Assembly: GCF_022775115.1 (NCBI RefSeq)
Contig: NZ_JALFLA010000087.1
Location: 1 to 48,777, forward strand
Length of the DNA stretch: 48,777 bases
Direction of reading: 5' to 3'
DNA from: Agathobaculum sp.
GTDB lineage: Bacteria; Bacillota; Clostridia; Oscillospirales; Butyricicoccaceae
In this document: one piece after another, positions 1 through 8,503 of the stretch
Position numbering within the stretch: position 1 is the stretch's first letter
Layout of the letters: the number at the start of each line of letters is the position of its first letter
Position numbers and translations under genes: made by a program
The notes under the pieces: model-generated
Database searches by the model: none
The model's input: the letters and a program-made list of their open reading frames with translations, nothing else
What the model was told of the DNA's origin: nothing

Positions 1-1665
1 GCGCGAATAAATACCGTGCGCCGCGAACAACGCAACGTTCTTTTCATCCAGATAGTGCGGCAGCGCGTCGATCGTCGACTTAAGATTGCGCAGGCCGCGC
101 TTTTCCGCCTCGTCCACCCATGCGTCATCATAACCGTTGCCATTGAAGATGATGCGCTTGTGCGCCTTCAGCTCCCGCTTGACCAGCGCGGTGAGCGCGG
201 CGGGGAAGTCCTCCGCGCCTTCCAGCTCGTCGGCAAACAGGCGCAGCGATTCGGCAACCGCCGTATTCAGCATGATGTTCGGGCAGGCGATGTTGACCGA
301 GGAGCCGAGCGAGCGGAACTCAAACTTGTTACCGGTGAAGGCAAAGGGCGAGGTGCGGTTGCGGTCGGTCGTATCCTTAGGAATGGCCGGCAGCACGGAC
401 GCACCGAGATCCATCTTGGTCTTACCCACGTCGGTGTAGTCCGCGCCGGTCTCGAGCGCGTCGATGATCGCCTGCAGCTCATCGCCGATGAACATGGAGA
501 TAATGGCCGGCGGCGCTTCGTTTGCACCCAGACGGTGGTCGTTGCCCGCCGAGGCGACCGAAATGCGCAGCAGATCCTGATATTCGTCGACCGCCTTGAC
601 CACCGCGGTCAAAAACAGCAGGAACTGCGCGTTTTCGCTCGGCGTTTTGCCCGGCTCGAGCAGATTTTCGCCCGCGTCGGTCGAGATAGACCAGTTGTTG
701 TGCTTGCCCGAGCCGTTTACGCCGTCAAACGGCTTTTCATGCAGCAGGCAGACAAGATCGTGCTTCTGCGCAACGCGCTTCATGACCTCCATGGTCAGCT
801 GGTTATGGTCGGTGGCGATATTGGTGGTGGTGAATACGGGCGCCATCTCATGCTGCGCGGGCGCGACCTCATTGTGCTTGGTCTTGGCGAAGATGCCGAG
901 CTTCCACAGCTCCTCGTCCAGATCGGCCATAAACGCAGCCACGCGCGGGCGGATCGAACCGAAATAGTGATCCTCCATCTCCTGCCCCTTGGGCGGCCTT
1001 GCGCCGAACAGCGTGCGCCCGGTAAAAATCAAATCCTTGCGCTGCGCGTAGTCCTTCTGGTCAATTAGGAAATACTCCTGCTCCGGACCGACCGTGGTTG
1101 TCACGCGCTTGACATCCTTGCCGAACAGCGCGAGCACACGGCAGGCCTGCTTGCTGATCGCGTCCATCGAGCGCAGCAGGGGGGTCTTTTTGTCCAGTAT
1201 CTCGCCGGTGTAGGAGCAGAACGCGGTCGGGATGTACAGCGATCCGTCCTTGACGAAGGCGTAGCTGGTCGGATCCCACGCGGTGTAGCCGCGCGCTTCA
1301 AAGGTGGCGCGCAGGCCGCCGGACGGGAATGAGGAGGCGTCCGGCTCGCCCTTGACCAGCTCCTTACCGGAAAACTCCATCATCACGCCGTCCTGCTCGG
1401 TCGGGGTGATGAACGAATCATGCTTTTCCGCGGTGATGCCGGTCATCGGCTGGAACCAGTGCGTGTAGTGCGTCGCACCCTTGGAGATCGCCCAGTCCTT
1501 CATCGCGCTCGCCACAACAGCGGCAACATCCGGGTCGATCGCGGTGCCTTCCCGCATGGTTTTTTGCAGCTTCTTGTAAACATCCTTGGGCAGGCGTTCC
1601 TTCATGACGGCCTCGTTAAAGACCATGCTGCCGAAGAGCGCGGGGACATTCCTTGCTGTGCTCAT
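1..1665 (-). CDS. glnN: Type III glutamine synthetase (C-terminus off the left edge)
   Basis: ATP-dependent glutamine synthesis from glutamate and ammonia in the cytoplasm. The 555 visible codons begin [18 protein letters not shown] and contain the type III hallmarks: a long N-terminal region (about residues 1-180), GPEQEYFL near 195, and catalytic-domain motifs [27 protein letters not shown] and GNKFEFRS. The family is about 700 residues, so roughly 145 residues lie beyond position 1; the frame is open to the edge. The ATG at 1665 has an AGGAG ribosome site 8 bases upstream. It is divergent from the glutamate synthase operon and has its own sigma-A promoter plus a terminator leader with an ANTAR-type hexaloop (1721-1763). 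Function follows from family identity; regulation is inferred from the leader. Confidence 0.97.
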   Translation of the reverse strand, partial: MSTARNVPALFGSMVFNEAVMKERLPKDVYKKLQKTMREGTAIDPDVAAVVASAMKDWAISKGATHYTHWFQPMTGITAEKHDSFITPTEQDGVMMEFSGKELVKGEPDASSFPSGGLRATFEARGYTAWDPTSYAFVKDGSLYIPTAFCSYTGEILDKKTPLLRSMDAISKQACRVLALFGKDVKRVTTTVGPEQEYFLIDQKDYAQRKDLIFTGRTLFGARPPKGQEMEDHYFGSIRPRVAAFMADLDEELWKLGIFAKTKHNEVAPAQHEMAPVFTTTNIATDHNQLTMEVMKRVAQKHDLVCLLHEKPFDGVNGSGKHNNWSISTDAGENLLEPGKTPSENAQFLLFLTAVVKAVDEYQDLLRISVASAGNDHRLGANEAPPAIISMFIGDELQAIIDALETGADYTDVGKTKMDLGASVLPAIPKDTTDRNRTSPFAFTGNKFEFRSLGSSVNIACPNIMLNTAVAESLRLFADELEGAEDFPAALTALVKRELKAHKRIIFNGNGYDDAWVDEAEKRGLRNLKSTIDALPHYLDEKNVALFAAHGIYSR

Positions 1666-1720
1666 GAATGATTCGCTCCTTTACTTATGTGAATTTTATT
1701 GACAACAAAGTTTATAAAAT

Positions 1721-1763
1721 AAAACAAGCGCTGCGGGTTGTGTTCCCACAGCGCCTTTGCTGT
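1721..1763 (-). promoter_or_regulatory. glnN leader: ANTAR-type hexaloop hairpin overlapping an intrinsic terminator
   Basis: Read on the minus strand, ACAGC-(AAAGGC)-GCTGT forms a 5-bp stem with a six-base loop (1748-1763) having A at loop position 1 and G at position 4, the pattern known for ANTAR targets. Its 3' arm is part of the 5' arm of a second hairpin, GCGCTGTGGG pairing with CCCGCAGCGC around the loop AACACAA (1728-1754), followed by a T-rich tract: an intrinsic terminator. The two structures cannot coexist. The simplest reading is that an ANTAR protein stabilises the hexaloop form and lets transcription enter glnN. Structures are read by eye; ANTAR recognition is inferred. Only one hexaloop hairpin is seen, whereas described ANTAR targets have two in tandem. 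Confidence 0.72.
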
Positions 1764-1774
1764 TAACACTTTGC

Positions 1775-1803
1775 ATTATATCCATCCTCTCTTTGCTTGT
1801 CAA
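1775..1803 (-). promoter_or_regulatory. Sigma-A promoter of glnN
   Basis: On the minus strand a perfect TTGACA (-35, 1798-1803) and perfect TATAAT (-10, 1775-1780) are separated by exactly 17 bases. Transcription should begin near 1766-1770, immediately before the hexaloop hairpin of the leader. A consensus promoter followed by an intrinsic terminator suggests control by antitermination rather than by initiation. Confidence 0.9.
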
Positions 1804-1924
1804 GTTCAAATGGCGTGTTTTTTCCCGTTTTGGCGGATTTGTTGCAAGATACTGAATTTCCGGCCGCTCAGCCGAATGCTTTCTATGCATTTTGCAAGAA
1901 TCCGCAAATATATTATCTTTTTGC

Positions 1925-1953
1925 TTGACGCTTACCCACCCGCGCTATACAAT
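1925..1953 (+). promoter_or_regulatory. Sigma-A promoter of the glutamate synthase operon
   Basis: TTGACG (-35, 1925-1930) and TACAAT (-10, 1948-1953) have a 17-base spacer. Predicted transcription start is near 1960, directly at the hexaloop hairpin. It diverges from the glnN promoter; the roughly 120 bp between the two -35 boxes is AT-rich and I see no other clear site there. Confidence 0.85.
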
Positions 1954-1960
1954 GTGAACA

Positions 1961-2033
1961 GGACAAAGGCGTCCGCCGCAGCCAAGGATTTGGTTTTCCG
2001 ATCCTCGGCTGCGGCGGGCGCCTTTTTATTTTG
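1961..2033 (+). promoter_or_regulatory. Glutamate synthase operon leader: ANTAR-type hexaloop hairpin overlapping an intrinsic terminator
   Basis: GGAC-(AAAGGC)-GTCC (1961-1974) is a 4-bp stem with the same hexaloop, AAAGGC, as the glnN leader but on a different stem sequence. From 1965 the bases AAAGGCG onward pair through 1983 with 2007-2025 to give a 19-bp stem (one G-U pair), capped by a smaller internal stem AGGAT/ATCCT and followed by a T-run: a strong intrinsic terminator. Forming the hexaloop hairpin removes the base of the terminator. The conserved loop with changed stems, in two leaders next to an ANTAR gene, supports a shared RNA target. The start codon at 2095 follows an AGGAGG ribosome site. 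Confidence 0.78.
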
Positions 2034-2094
2034 TTCCGTTTCCATCGCCCTGAAACGGGCGCTGCATCAGCGCGACACATAAGGAGGAAGCATC

Positions 2095-3192
2095 ATGTTG
2101 CAAAAAGAAGGTCAAATCCGCATCCCCGCAGGCTGCGCGATCTCCGGCATCTTCCATAAGGACGGCACGCGGGAGAACGGCACGCGCATCATCGACTCCA
2201 TCCGCACCATGCACGACCGCTCCAACGGCCTCGGCGGCGGCTTTGCGGGCTACGGCATCTATCCCGAATACGCCGATTACTACGCCTTTCACGTTTTTTA
2301 TGATACGCAGACGGCCAAGGATACCTGCGAAAAGGAGCTTGAGCGGCATTTTGACATTGTAAACCTCTCCAAGATACCGACCCACCGCCACCCGCGCATT
2401 ACCGACGAGCCGATGATCTGGCGCTACTTTGTCTCGCCGCTCAACACCAAGCTGACCGCCAGCCAGCTCGACGAGCGCGAATACGTCTCCCGCTTTGTCA
2501 TCCGCATCAATCACACGCTGGATGGGGCATACATCTTCTCCTCCGGCAAGAACATGGGCGTATTCAAGGCCAATGGCTTCCCCGAGGACGTGGGCGAATA
2601 TTACAAGCTGGAAGAGTATGAGGCCTACTCGTGGACCTGTCATGGCCGCTATCCCACCAATACCCCCGGCTGGTGGGGCGGCGCGCATCCGTTCGCGCTG
2701 CTCGACACAACGGTCGTGCACAACGGCGAGATATCCTCCTACGACGCCAACCGCCGCTTTATTGAAATGTTCGGCTACTCCTGCGATTTGCTGACCGACA
2801 CCGAGGTCATCACCTACATTGTCGATTATCTGGGGCGCAAGCTCGGCCTGACCTATGACGAGATCGCAAACGTGATAGCCGCGCCGTTCTGGTCGACCAT
2901 TGAAAAGCAGGAGACTGCCGAGCGCGAGCGCCTGACCTATCTGCGCAATGCGTTCGCATCGCTGCTGGTCACCGGCCCGTTTTCCATTCTGGTCGGCTTT
3001 GAGGGCGGTCTGATGGCGCTCAACGACCGTCTCAAGCTGCGCTCGATGGTCGTGGGAGAAAAGGATAAGACCGTATACATCGCCTCTGAAGAATGCGCGA
3101 TCCGCGTCATCGAGCCGACGCTCGACGCGATCTGGGCGCCGCGCGGCGGTGAGGCGGTCATCGTAGGTTTGAGCAAGGGAGGAAACCGGTAA
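2095..3192 (+). CDS. Split glutamate synthase, class II glutamine amidotransferase subunit (GltB1-like)
   Basis: Ntn-type glutaminase that releases ammonia from glutamine for the synthase subunit. 365 aa. The probable nucleophile is Cys14 in GCAISGIF, which would become N-terminal after removal of a 13-residue propeptide, as in other class II amidotransferases. Downstream motifs typical of the fold include CHGRYPTNTPG (substrate Arg region) and VVHNGEISSY, the NGE loop seen in GltB and PurF. The stop overlaps the next start by one base (TAATG), so it is coupled to the FMN subunit. AGGAGG lies upstream of the ATG. In ordinary bacteria this domain is the N-terminal part of GltB; here it is a separate gene, as in archaea and many Clostridia. 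Confidence 0.92.
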   Translation: MLQKEGQIRIPAGCAISGIFHKDGTRENGTRIIDSIRTMHDRSNGLGGGFAGYGIYPEYADYYAFHVFYDTQTAKDTCEKELERHFDIVNLSKIPTHRHPRITDEPMIWRYFVSPLNTKLTASQLDEREYVSRFVIRINHTLDGAYIFSSGKNMGVFKANGFPEDVGEYYKLEEYEAYSWTCHGRYPTNTPGWWGGAHPFALLDTTVVHNGEISSYDANRRFIEMFGYSCDLLTDTEVITYIVDYLGRKLGLTYDEIANVIAAPFWSTIEKQETAERERLTYLRNAFASLLVTGPFSILVGFEGGLMALNDRLKLRSMVVGEKDKTVYIASEECAIRVIEPTLDAIWAPRGGEAVIVGLSKGGNR

Positions 3193-4697
3193 TGGCTATT
3201 GATTTCTTGTATCCGCAGTATGAGGTCGCGCGCAATTACGACCGCTGCATTTCCTGCCGCGCGTGTGAGCGGCAGTGCGCCAACGAGGTGCACTTTTACG
3301 ACCCCGAGTTTCAGAAAATGATGGCCGACGAGTCCAAGTGTGTCAACTGCCACCGCTGCGTGTCGCTTTGCCCGACGCGCGCGCTCAAGATCGTCAAGAC
3401 CGACCACACCTTCAAGGAGAATGCCAACTGGACGGGCAAGGCCATCTCCGAGGTCTACCGTCAGGCCGGCTCGGGCGGCGTGCTGCTCTCCTCTATGGGC
3501 AACCCCGAGCCTTACCCCATCTATTGGGATAAGATTCTCATCAACGCCTCGCAGGTCACAAACCCATCCATCGACCCGCTGCGCGAGCCGATGGAGACAC
3601 GCACCTTTCTCGGCAAGAAGCCGGGCAAGATCGAGCGTGATGCCAATGGCAAGCTCGTCCCCAACCTGTCGCCCCAGCTTGCGCTGAACGTGCCGGTCAT
3701 GTTCTCAGCGATGAGCTACGGCTCGATCTCCTACAACGCGCATGAGTCGCTCGCCCGCGCCGCATGCGCGCTCGGCACCTTCTACAACACCGGCGAGGGT
3801 GGCCTGCACGCGGACTTTTACCAGTACGGCGCGCACACCATCGTGCAGGTGGCCTCCGGCCGCTTTGGCGTCCATCAGGACTATCTGGAGGCGGGCGCGG
3901 CCATCGAGATCAAGATGGGACAGGGCGCAAAGCCCGGCATCGGCGGCCACCTGCCCGGCCTGAAGGTCGGCCCGGATATCTCCAAGACGCGCATGATCCC
4001 GGAGGGCACGGACGCGATCTCCCCCGCTCCGCACCACGATATCTACTCCATCGAGGATCTGCGGCAGCTCGTATTCTCGCTCAAGGAGGCGACCGGCTAC
4101 AAAAAGCCTGTCATGGTCAAAATCGCGGCAGTACACAACGTCGCGGCCATCGCCTCGGGCGTTGCCCGCTCGGGCGCGGATGTCATCTGCATCGACGGCT
4201 ACCGCGGCGGCACGGGCGCGGCACCCACCCGCATCCGCGACAATGTCGGCATTCCGATCGAGCTTGCACTCGCCGCTGTTGACCAACGCCTGCGCGACGA
4301 AGGCATCCGCGATCAGGTCTCGATCGTGGTCGGCGGCTCGATCCGCAACGCGGCCGATCTGGTCAAGGCCATCGCGCTCGGCGCGGATGCCTGCTACATC
4401 GCCACCTCTGCCCTGCTCGCGCTCGGCTGCCACCTGTGCCGCTCCTGCCACGCCGGCAAGTGCAACTGGGGCATCGCCACCCAGCGCCCCGACCTTGTCA
4501 AGCGGCTCAATCCAGATATCGGCTCGCAGCGTTTGATCAATCTGGTCACCGCATGGGATCACGAGCTGAAGGAGATGATGGGCGGCATGGGCATCAACTC
4601 GATCGAAGCCCTGCGCGGCAACCGGCTGATGCTGCGCGGCATTGGCCTGAACGACCGCGAGCTTTCCATCCTCGGCATCAGGCACGCGGGCGAATAA
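3192..4697 (+). CDS. Split glutamate synthase, FMN-binding synthase subunit with N-terminal ferredoxin domain (GltB2-like)
   Basis: Forms glutamate from 2-oxoglutarate and ammonia using electrons from iron-sulfur clusters and FMN. 501 aa. Residues 18-70 carry two 4Fe-4S motifs (CISCRACERQC and CVNCHRCVSLCP), a ferredoxin head absent from standard GltB. The FMN barrel follows, with MSYGSISYNAHESLARAA, NTGEGG, GQGAKPGIGGHLPG, the TIM-barrel phosphate motif DGYRGGTGAAP and GGSIRNAADLVKAIALGAD. CHLCRSCHAGKC near 415 supplies the 3Fe-4S cluster cysteines of glutamate synthase. It is translationally coupled to the amidotransferase gene and followed 15 bases later by the electron-transfer ferredoxin. 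Confidence 0.93.
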   Translation: MAIDFLYPQYEVARNYDRCISCRACERQCANEVHFYDPEFQKMMADESKCVNCHRCVSLCPTRALKIVKTDHTFKENANWTGKAISEVYRQAGSGGVLLSSMGNPEPYPIYWDKILINASQVTNPSIDPLREPMETRTFLGKKPGKIERDANGKLVPNLSPQLALNVPVMFSAMSYGSISYNAHESLARAACALGTFYNTGEGGLHADFYQYGAHTIVQVASGRFGVHQDYLEAGAAIEIKMGQGAKPGIGGHLPGLKVGPDISKTRMIPEGTDAISPAPHHDIYSIEDLRQLVFSLKEATGYKKPVMVKIAAVHNVAAIASGVARSGADVICIDGYRGGTGAAPTRIRDNVGIPIELALAAVDQRLRDEGIRDQVSIVVGGSIRNAADLVKAIALGADACYIATSALLALGCHLCRSCHAGKCNWGIATQRPDLVKRLNPDIGSQRLINLVTAWDHELKEMMGGMGINSIEALRGNRLMLRGIGLNDRELSILGIRHAGE

Positions 4698-4712
4698 GGA
4701 GGGTAAAGCGAC

Positions 4713-5141
4713 ATGAAACGTGTTTACGTCAACGAAAAATGGTGTCTCGGCTGCCATTTGTGCGAATATTACTGCGCGTTTGCCAACTCCGGCAAATCGT
4801 CCATGGTCAAGGCGCTCAAGGATCACAAGATCGCGCCCCGCATCCGCATTGAGGAACGCAACAACATCTCCTTTGCGGTCTCCTGCCGCCACTGCGAGGA
4901 CCCGCTGTGTGTCAAGGGCTGCATCTCGGGCGCGCTGACCATTGTGGAGGGCGCGGTGCATATCGACTCGGAGCAGTGCGTCGGCTGCTACACCTGCATC
5001 CTGTCCTGCCCCTACGGCGCGCTGTACACCTCGCACGAAGGCGCGGTGCAGAAATGTGAGCTTTGCCTGAAAAATGAGTGCGGCCAGCCCATGTGTGTGC
5101 AGGGCTGCCCGAATAAGGCAATCGTCTACGAGGAGAGGTGA
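4713..5141 (+). CDS. Four-cluster 4Fe-4S ferredoxin (HycB/DmsB-type electron-transfer subunit)
   Basis: 142 aa with four cysteine clusters: CLGCHLCEYYC near 10-20, CRHCEDPLCVKGC near 56-68, CVGCYTCILSCP near 90-101 and CELCLKNECGQPMCVQGC near 116-133. This is the pattern of the HycB/DmsB family that wires redox enzymes. Between the FMN synthase subunit and an FAD oxidoreductase, it probably carries electrons from the flavoprotein to the synthase. No signal peptide or membrane segment is seen, so it is likely cytoplasmic. GGAGG precedes the ATG. The family assignment is firm; the specific partnership is inferred from the operon. Confidence 0.88.
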   Translation: MKRVYVNEKWCLGCHLCEYYCAFANSGKSSMVKALKDHKIAPRIRIEERNNISFAVSCRHCEDPLCVKGCISGALTIVEGAVHIDSEQCVGCYTCILSCPYGALYTSHEGAVQKCELCLKNECGQPMCVQGCPNKAIVYEER

Positions 5142-5147
5142 GCAACC

Positions 5148-6386
5148 ATGAATTATGTTATCATTGGCAACGGCACCGCCGCCATCGGCGTGATTGAGGG
5201 CATCCGCGTCGTCGATAAGCACAGCCCGATCACCGTGATCTCCGACGAGGTCTATCCGGTTTACGGCCGCCCGCTGATCTCCTATCTGCTGCTGGGCGAA
5301 ACGACCGAGCAACGTATGCTGCACTACCGCCCGGCGGACTTTTATGAAAAGAACAACGTCAAGACCCTATTCGGCCGGACGGCCTTGTCCATCAACACCG
5401 CCGGCAAGACTGTTTCTCTTGAGGGCGGCGAGAGCGTGCCCTACGACAAGCTGTGCATCTGCACCGGCTCGCGCCCTTTCGTGCCGCCGACAGAGGGCTT
5501 GGAGACCGTCAAGAACAAAACCAGCTTTATGACGCTGGATGACGCCAAGCGCCTTGATGCTTTGCTCGGCGACAAAAATGACAAGCGCGTGCTCATCATC
5601 GGCGCGGGACTGATCGGCCTGAAATGCGCCGAGGGCATCCACCGGCGTGTGTCCGCGCTGACCGTTATCGATCTGGCGCCGCGTATCCTGCCCAATGTGC
5701 TGACCGACGCGCCCGCCGCCATCATCCAGCGGCACATGGAAAGCAAGGGCGTCCAATTCATACTGGGCGACTCGGCCGCGCGGCTAACGCCAGACAGCGC
5801 CATCCTGCAAAGCGGCAAGGTGGTCGATTTTGATATTCTGGTCGTCGCCGTCGGCGTGCGCCCGAACACCGAGCTTGCCGCCGCGGCTGGCTGCACGGTC
5901 GAGCGCGGTATCCTGATCGACGACCACGCCGCCACCTCAGTGGCCGACATTTACGCCGCAGGCGACTGCACGGTATCGCACGACATCGCCTCCGATACCG
6001 ACCGCATCCTCGCCATCCTGCCCAACGCCTATTTGCAGGGCGAGACGGCAGGCATGAACATGGCCGGCGGCGACCGCGCGTTTACCAAGGCCATCCCGAT
6101 GAACGCCTCGGGCTTTATGGGGCTGCACATGGTCACCGCCGGCTCGTACGAGGGCGAGCAGTACCTTGAGCATGATGCGGACAGCTACAAGCTGCTCGTC
6201 ACCCGGGACAACCGTCTGGTCGGCTTCATTCTGATCGGCGAGGTCGACCGCGCGGGCATTTACACCTCGCTCATCCGCGAGCAGACCCCGCTCGACACCA
6301 TCGACTTCGCACTCATCCGCGAAAAGCCGCAGTTGATGGCGTTCTCCCACGCCGAGCGCGCAAAACAGTTAGGAGGGGCACACTGA
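5148..6386 (+). CDS. FAD-dependent NAD(P)H oxidoreductase of the glutamate synthase cluster
   Basis: 412-aa flavoprotein of the pyridine nucleotide-disulfide oxidoreductase fold. The N-terminal dinucleotide motif is YVIIGNGTAAIGVIEGIR (FAD), the second Rossmann motif VLIIGAGLIGLKCAEGI near 147 (NAD(P)), and DIYAAGDC near 268 the conserved FAD-ribityl motif. No redox-active CxxxxC pair is evident, so it resembles rubredoxin/ferredoxin reductases and NirB-type heads more than GltD. It probably oxidises NAD(P)H and passes electrons to the preceding ferredoxin. It starts 6 bases after the ferredoxin stop and its TGA overlaps the next ATG (TGATG). Confidence 0.88.
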   Translation: MNYVIIGNGTAAIGVIEGIRVVDKHSPITVISDEVYPVYGRPLISYLLLGETTEQRMLHYRPADFYEKNNVKTLFGRTALSINTAGKTVSLEGGESVPYDKLCICTGSRPFVPPTEGLETVKNKTSFMTLDDAKRLDALLGDKNDKRVLIIGAGLIGLKCAEGIHRRVSALTVIDLAPRILPNVLTDAPAAIIQRHMESKGVQFILGDSAARLTPDSAILQSGKVVDFDILVVAVGVRPNTELAAAAGCTVERGILIDDHAATSVADIYAAGDCTVSHDIASDTDRILAILPNAYLQGETAGMNMAGGDRAFTKAIPMNASGFMGLHMVTAGSYEGEQYLEHDADSYKLLVTRDNRLVGFILIGEVDRAGIYTSLIREQTPLDTIDFALIREKPQLMAFSHAERAKQLGGAH

Positions 6387-7114
6387 TGACTACTGTACAG
6401 GCAGGTCTTACCTATTATAAACAAGTCAACGAGGATATCCGCGCCGTTGCCGACAGCGAGATAACCGTCGAGAATGTCCTCGGCCAGCGCTACATCGGCT
6501 GCGGCTCGGCGGATAAAAAAATCACCATCCGCGGCACACCGGGCAACGGACTTGGGCAGTATCTAAACGGCTCGACGCTCGAGGTGTTCGGCAACGCGCA
6601 GGAAGCCGTCGGCGACACGATGAACGACGGCGATATCATCATCCACGGCAACGTGGGCGACGCCTGCGGCTACGGTATGCGCGGCGGGCGCATCTTCATC
6701 CAAGGCGACTGCGGCTACCGCGGCGGCATTCACATGAAGGCCTATCAGGATCACTTCCCCGTCGTTGTCATCGGCGGCAAAGCAGGCTCATTTCTTGGCG
6801 AGTATCAAGCCGGGGGGCTGATACTCGTGCTCGGCCTTGGTCAAGATGGTGCGTATCCCGCCAGTAATTTTTGCGGCACGGGTATGCACGGCGGCAAAAT
6901 TGTGTTAAGATGTGATAAAGCGCCGGGCGGCCTGCCGCCGCAGGTGCTGGTGCGCGCCGCCTTAGCGGATGATCTGGACGAGATCGCCCCCTATATTACG
7001 GCATACTGCGGCTTTTTCGGCGGCGATCCCGCCGCATTGCAGGCGCAGCAATATTATGTGCTCACCCCCAACCCCGCAGCAGGCTATAAACAGCTTTACA
7101 CCTATGAAGACTGA
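6386..7114 (+). CDS. Split glutamate synthase, GXGXG-repeat subunit (GltB3-like)
   Basis: 242 aa matching the C-terminal right-handed beta-helix domain of glutamate synthase, here a separate polypeptide. Regular glycine repeats are visible: GCGSADKKITIRG, GNGLGQYLNG, GNAQEAVGDTMNDG, GNVGDACGYGMRGGRIFIQG, GDCGYRGG and GTGMHGGKIVLR. In the fused enzyme this domain is structural and helps position the channel between the glutaminase and synthase sites. It is coupled to the upstream gene, with AGGAGG just before the overlapping ATG. The presence of GltB1, GltB2 and GltB3 as separate genes makes this a complete split synthase. Confidence 0.92.
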   Translation: MTTVQAGLTYYKQVNEDIRAVADSEITVENVLGQRYIGCGSADKKITIRGTPGNGLGQYLNGSTLEVFGNAQEAVGDTMNDGDIIIHGNVGDACGYGMRGGRIFIQGDCGYRGGIHMKAYQDHFPVVVIGGKAGSFLGEYQAGGLILVLGLGQDGAYPASNFCGTGMHGGKIVLRCDKAPGGLPPQVLVRAALADDLDEIAPYITAYCGFFGGDPAALQAQQYYVLTPNPAAGYKQLYTYED

Positions 7115-7148
7115 TGCTTCATCCCCATATTGTTAGGAGGACGGCTTT

Positions 7149-8468
7149 ATGGACACCACCATGAGCGAGGTCGTACAATTTATTGAGGAGAACGACGTGA
7201 AGTTCATCCGGCTGGCATTTTGCGATATCTTCGGCAATCAGAAGAACATCGCCATTCAGCCGGCCGAGCTGTCCCGTGCGTTTGACCAAGGCATTCATTT
7301 CAACGCCTCGGCGCTGCGCGGCTTTCTCAACGTTGATGTGTCCGACCTACTGCTTTTCCCCGATCCGTCCACGCTTTCCGTGCTGCCGTGGCGGCCCGCG
7401 CAGGGGCGCGTGGTGCGGTTCTACTGCGATATCAAATACCCTGACGGAACGTACTTTGAGGGCGACGGCCGTCATCTGCTGCGGCAGGCCAGCCGCCGCG
7501 CGCGGCAGGCGGGCTACTCGCTCACCATGGGTACGGCAAGCGAGTTTTATCTGTTCGAGCTGGATGAGCACGGCCACCCGACCACCATCCCGCACGACCA
7601 CGGCGGATATTTCGACGTTGCCCCGCTCGATAAGGCGGAAAACGTGCGCCGCCAGATCTGCCTGACACTGGAGGAGATGGGTATCCAGCCCGAATCCTCC
7701 CACCACGAGCAAGGCCCCGGCCAGAACGAGGTCGATTTCCGTTACGCGGAGGCGCTTGAGGCCGCGGACAACTTCGTCACGTTCAAGTGGGTCGTCAAGA
7801 CCATGGCCGCCTCGAGCGGCCTGCATGCCTCCTTCCTGCCCAAGCCCCTGCCGGACGCGCCGGGCAGCGGACTGCACCTGTCGGTCTCGATTCTGCGCGA
7901 GGGACGCAACCTCTTTCACCCCACGCTCGCGGACTCTGCCGACGGCCGGTGCTTTATTGCCGGTGTGCTGCGCCGCGCGGCTGAAATGACCCTGTTCGGC
8001 AATCCGCTGACCAATTCCTACCAGCGCCTGGGCGAGTTTGAAGCGCCCAAGTATATCACTTGGTCGCACCGTAACCGCTCGCCGCTCATCACTGTGCCGC
8101 TGGCCGACGGCGTGCGCGCAAACCGGATGAAGCTGCGCGCGTTCGACGGCTGCATCAACCCGTATATCGTCTTCTCGCTGCTCATCCATGCCGGTCTTGA
8201 CGGCATTGAGCAGCAGCTCCCCCTGCCGGCGGCGTGCGATGACAACCTGTTCACCGCGCCCACCGATGTGCGCGCGCGCTACGCCGCGCTGCCCGGTACG
8301 CTGTGCGAAGCCATCGCCTGCGCCCGGCAGAGCGACTTTATCCGCCGCTGCCTGCCTGACAAGGCGCTGCGCGCATTCTTTCTGTCCAAACAGGCCGAGC
8401 ATGACCAGATCGCCGCGGCGGAGGACCGCATCACAGCCGAGCACGCACTCTACTTTGAGCGCTACTGA
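7149..8468 (+). CDS. Glutamine synthetase type I-like protein with degenerate active site
   Basis: 439 aa, close to the usual length of type I-alpha GS and alignable throughout: FIRLAFCDIFGNQKN, GTASEFYLF, SSHHEQGPGQNEVDF, GLHASFLPKP, PGSGLHLSVSI, NPLTNSYQRLGEFEAP, WSHRNRSPLITVP, RMKLRAFDGCINPY. Against B. subtilis and Salmonella GS, several catalytic positions differ: the first Glu of GxExEF is Ala130 (Salmonella Glu129), NGSGMH has Pro for Asn264, NRSPLIR has Thr315 for Arg344, and RxExR has Lys328 for Glu357. Glu129 and Glu357 are two of the three n2-metal ligands; His269 (His243 here) and the n1 ligands remain. It is probably inactive or altered and may act as a sensor. AGGAGG precedes the ATG; the ANTAR gene follows 35 bases later. 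Confidence 0.9.
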   Translation: MDTTMSEVVQFIEENDVKFIRLAFCDIFGNQKNIAIQPAELSRAFDQGIHFNASALRGFLNVDVSDLLLFPDPSTLSVLPWRPAQGRVVRFYCDIKYPDGTYFEGDGRHLLRQASRRARQAGYSLTMGTASEFYLFELDEHGHPTTIPHDHGGYFDVAPLDKAENVRRQICLTLEEMGIQPESSHHEQGPGQNEVDFRYAEALEAADNFVTFKWVVKTMAASSGLHASFLPKPLPDAPGSGLHLSVSILREGRNLFHPTLADSADGRCFIAGVLRRAAEMTLFGNPLTNSYQRLGEFEAPKYITWSHRNRSPLITVPLADGVRANRMKLRAFDGCINPYIVFSLLIHAGLDGIEQQLPLPAACDDNLFTAPTDVRARYAALPGTLCEAIACARQSDFIRRCLPDKALRAFFLSKQAEHDQIAAAEDRITAEHALYFERY

Positions 8469-8503
8469 AGCCCACCAGCTGCCGAAAAGGAGGGGGAAAC
8501 CGT

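Noticed and set aside
3705-5324. Long minus-strand open frame (539 codons) opposite the glutamate synthase genes
   Set aside because: Product is Arg/Asp/Ala-rich with no motif; it is the antisense of a GC-rich gene with clear Fe-S and FMN motifs on the plus strand.
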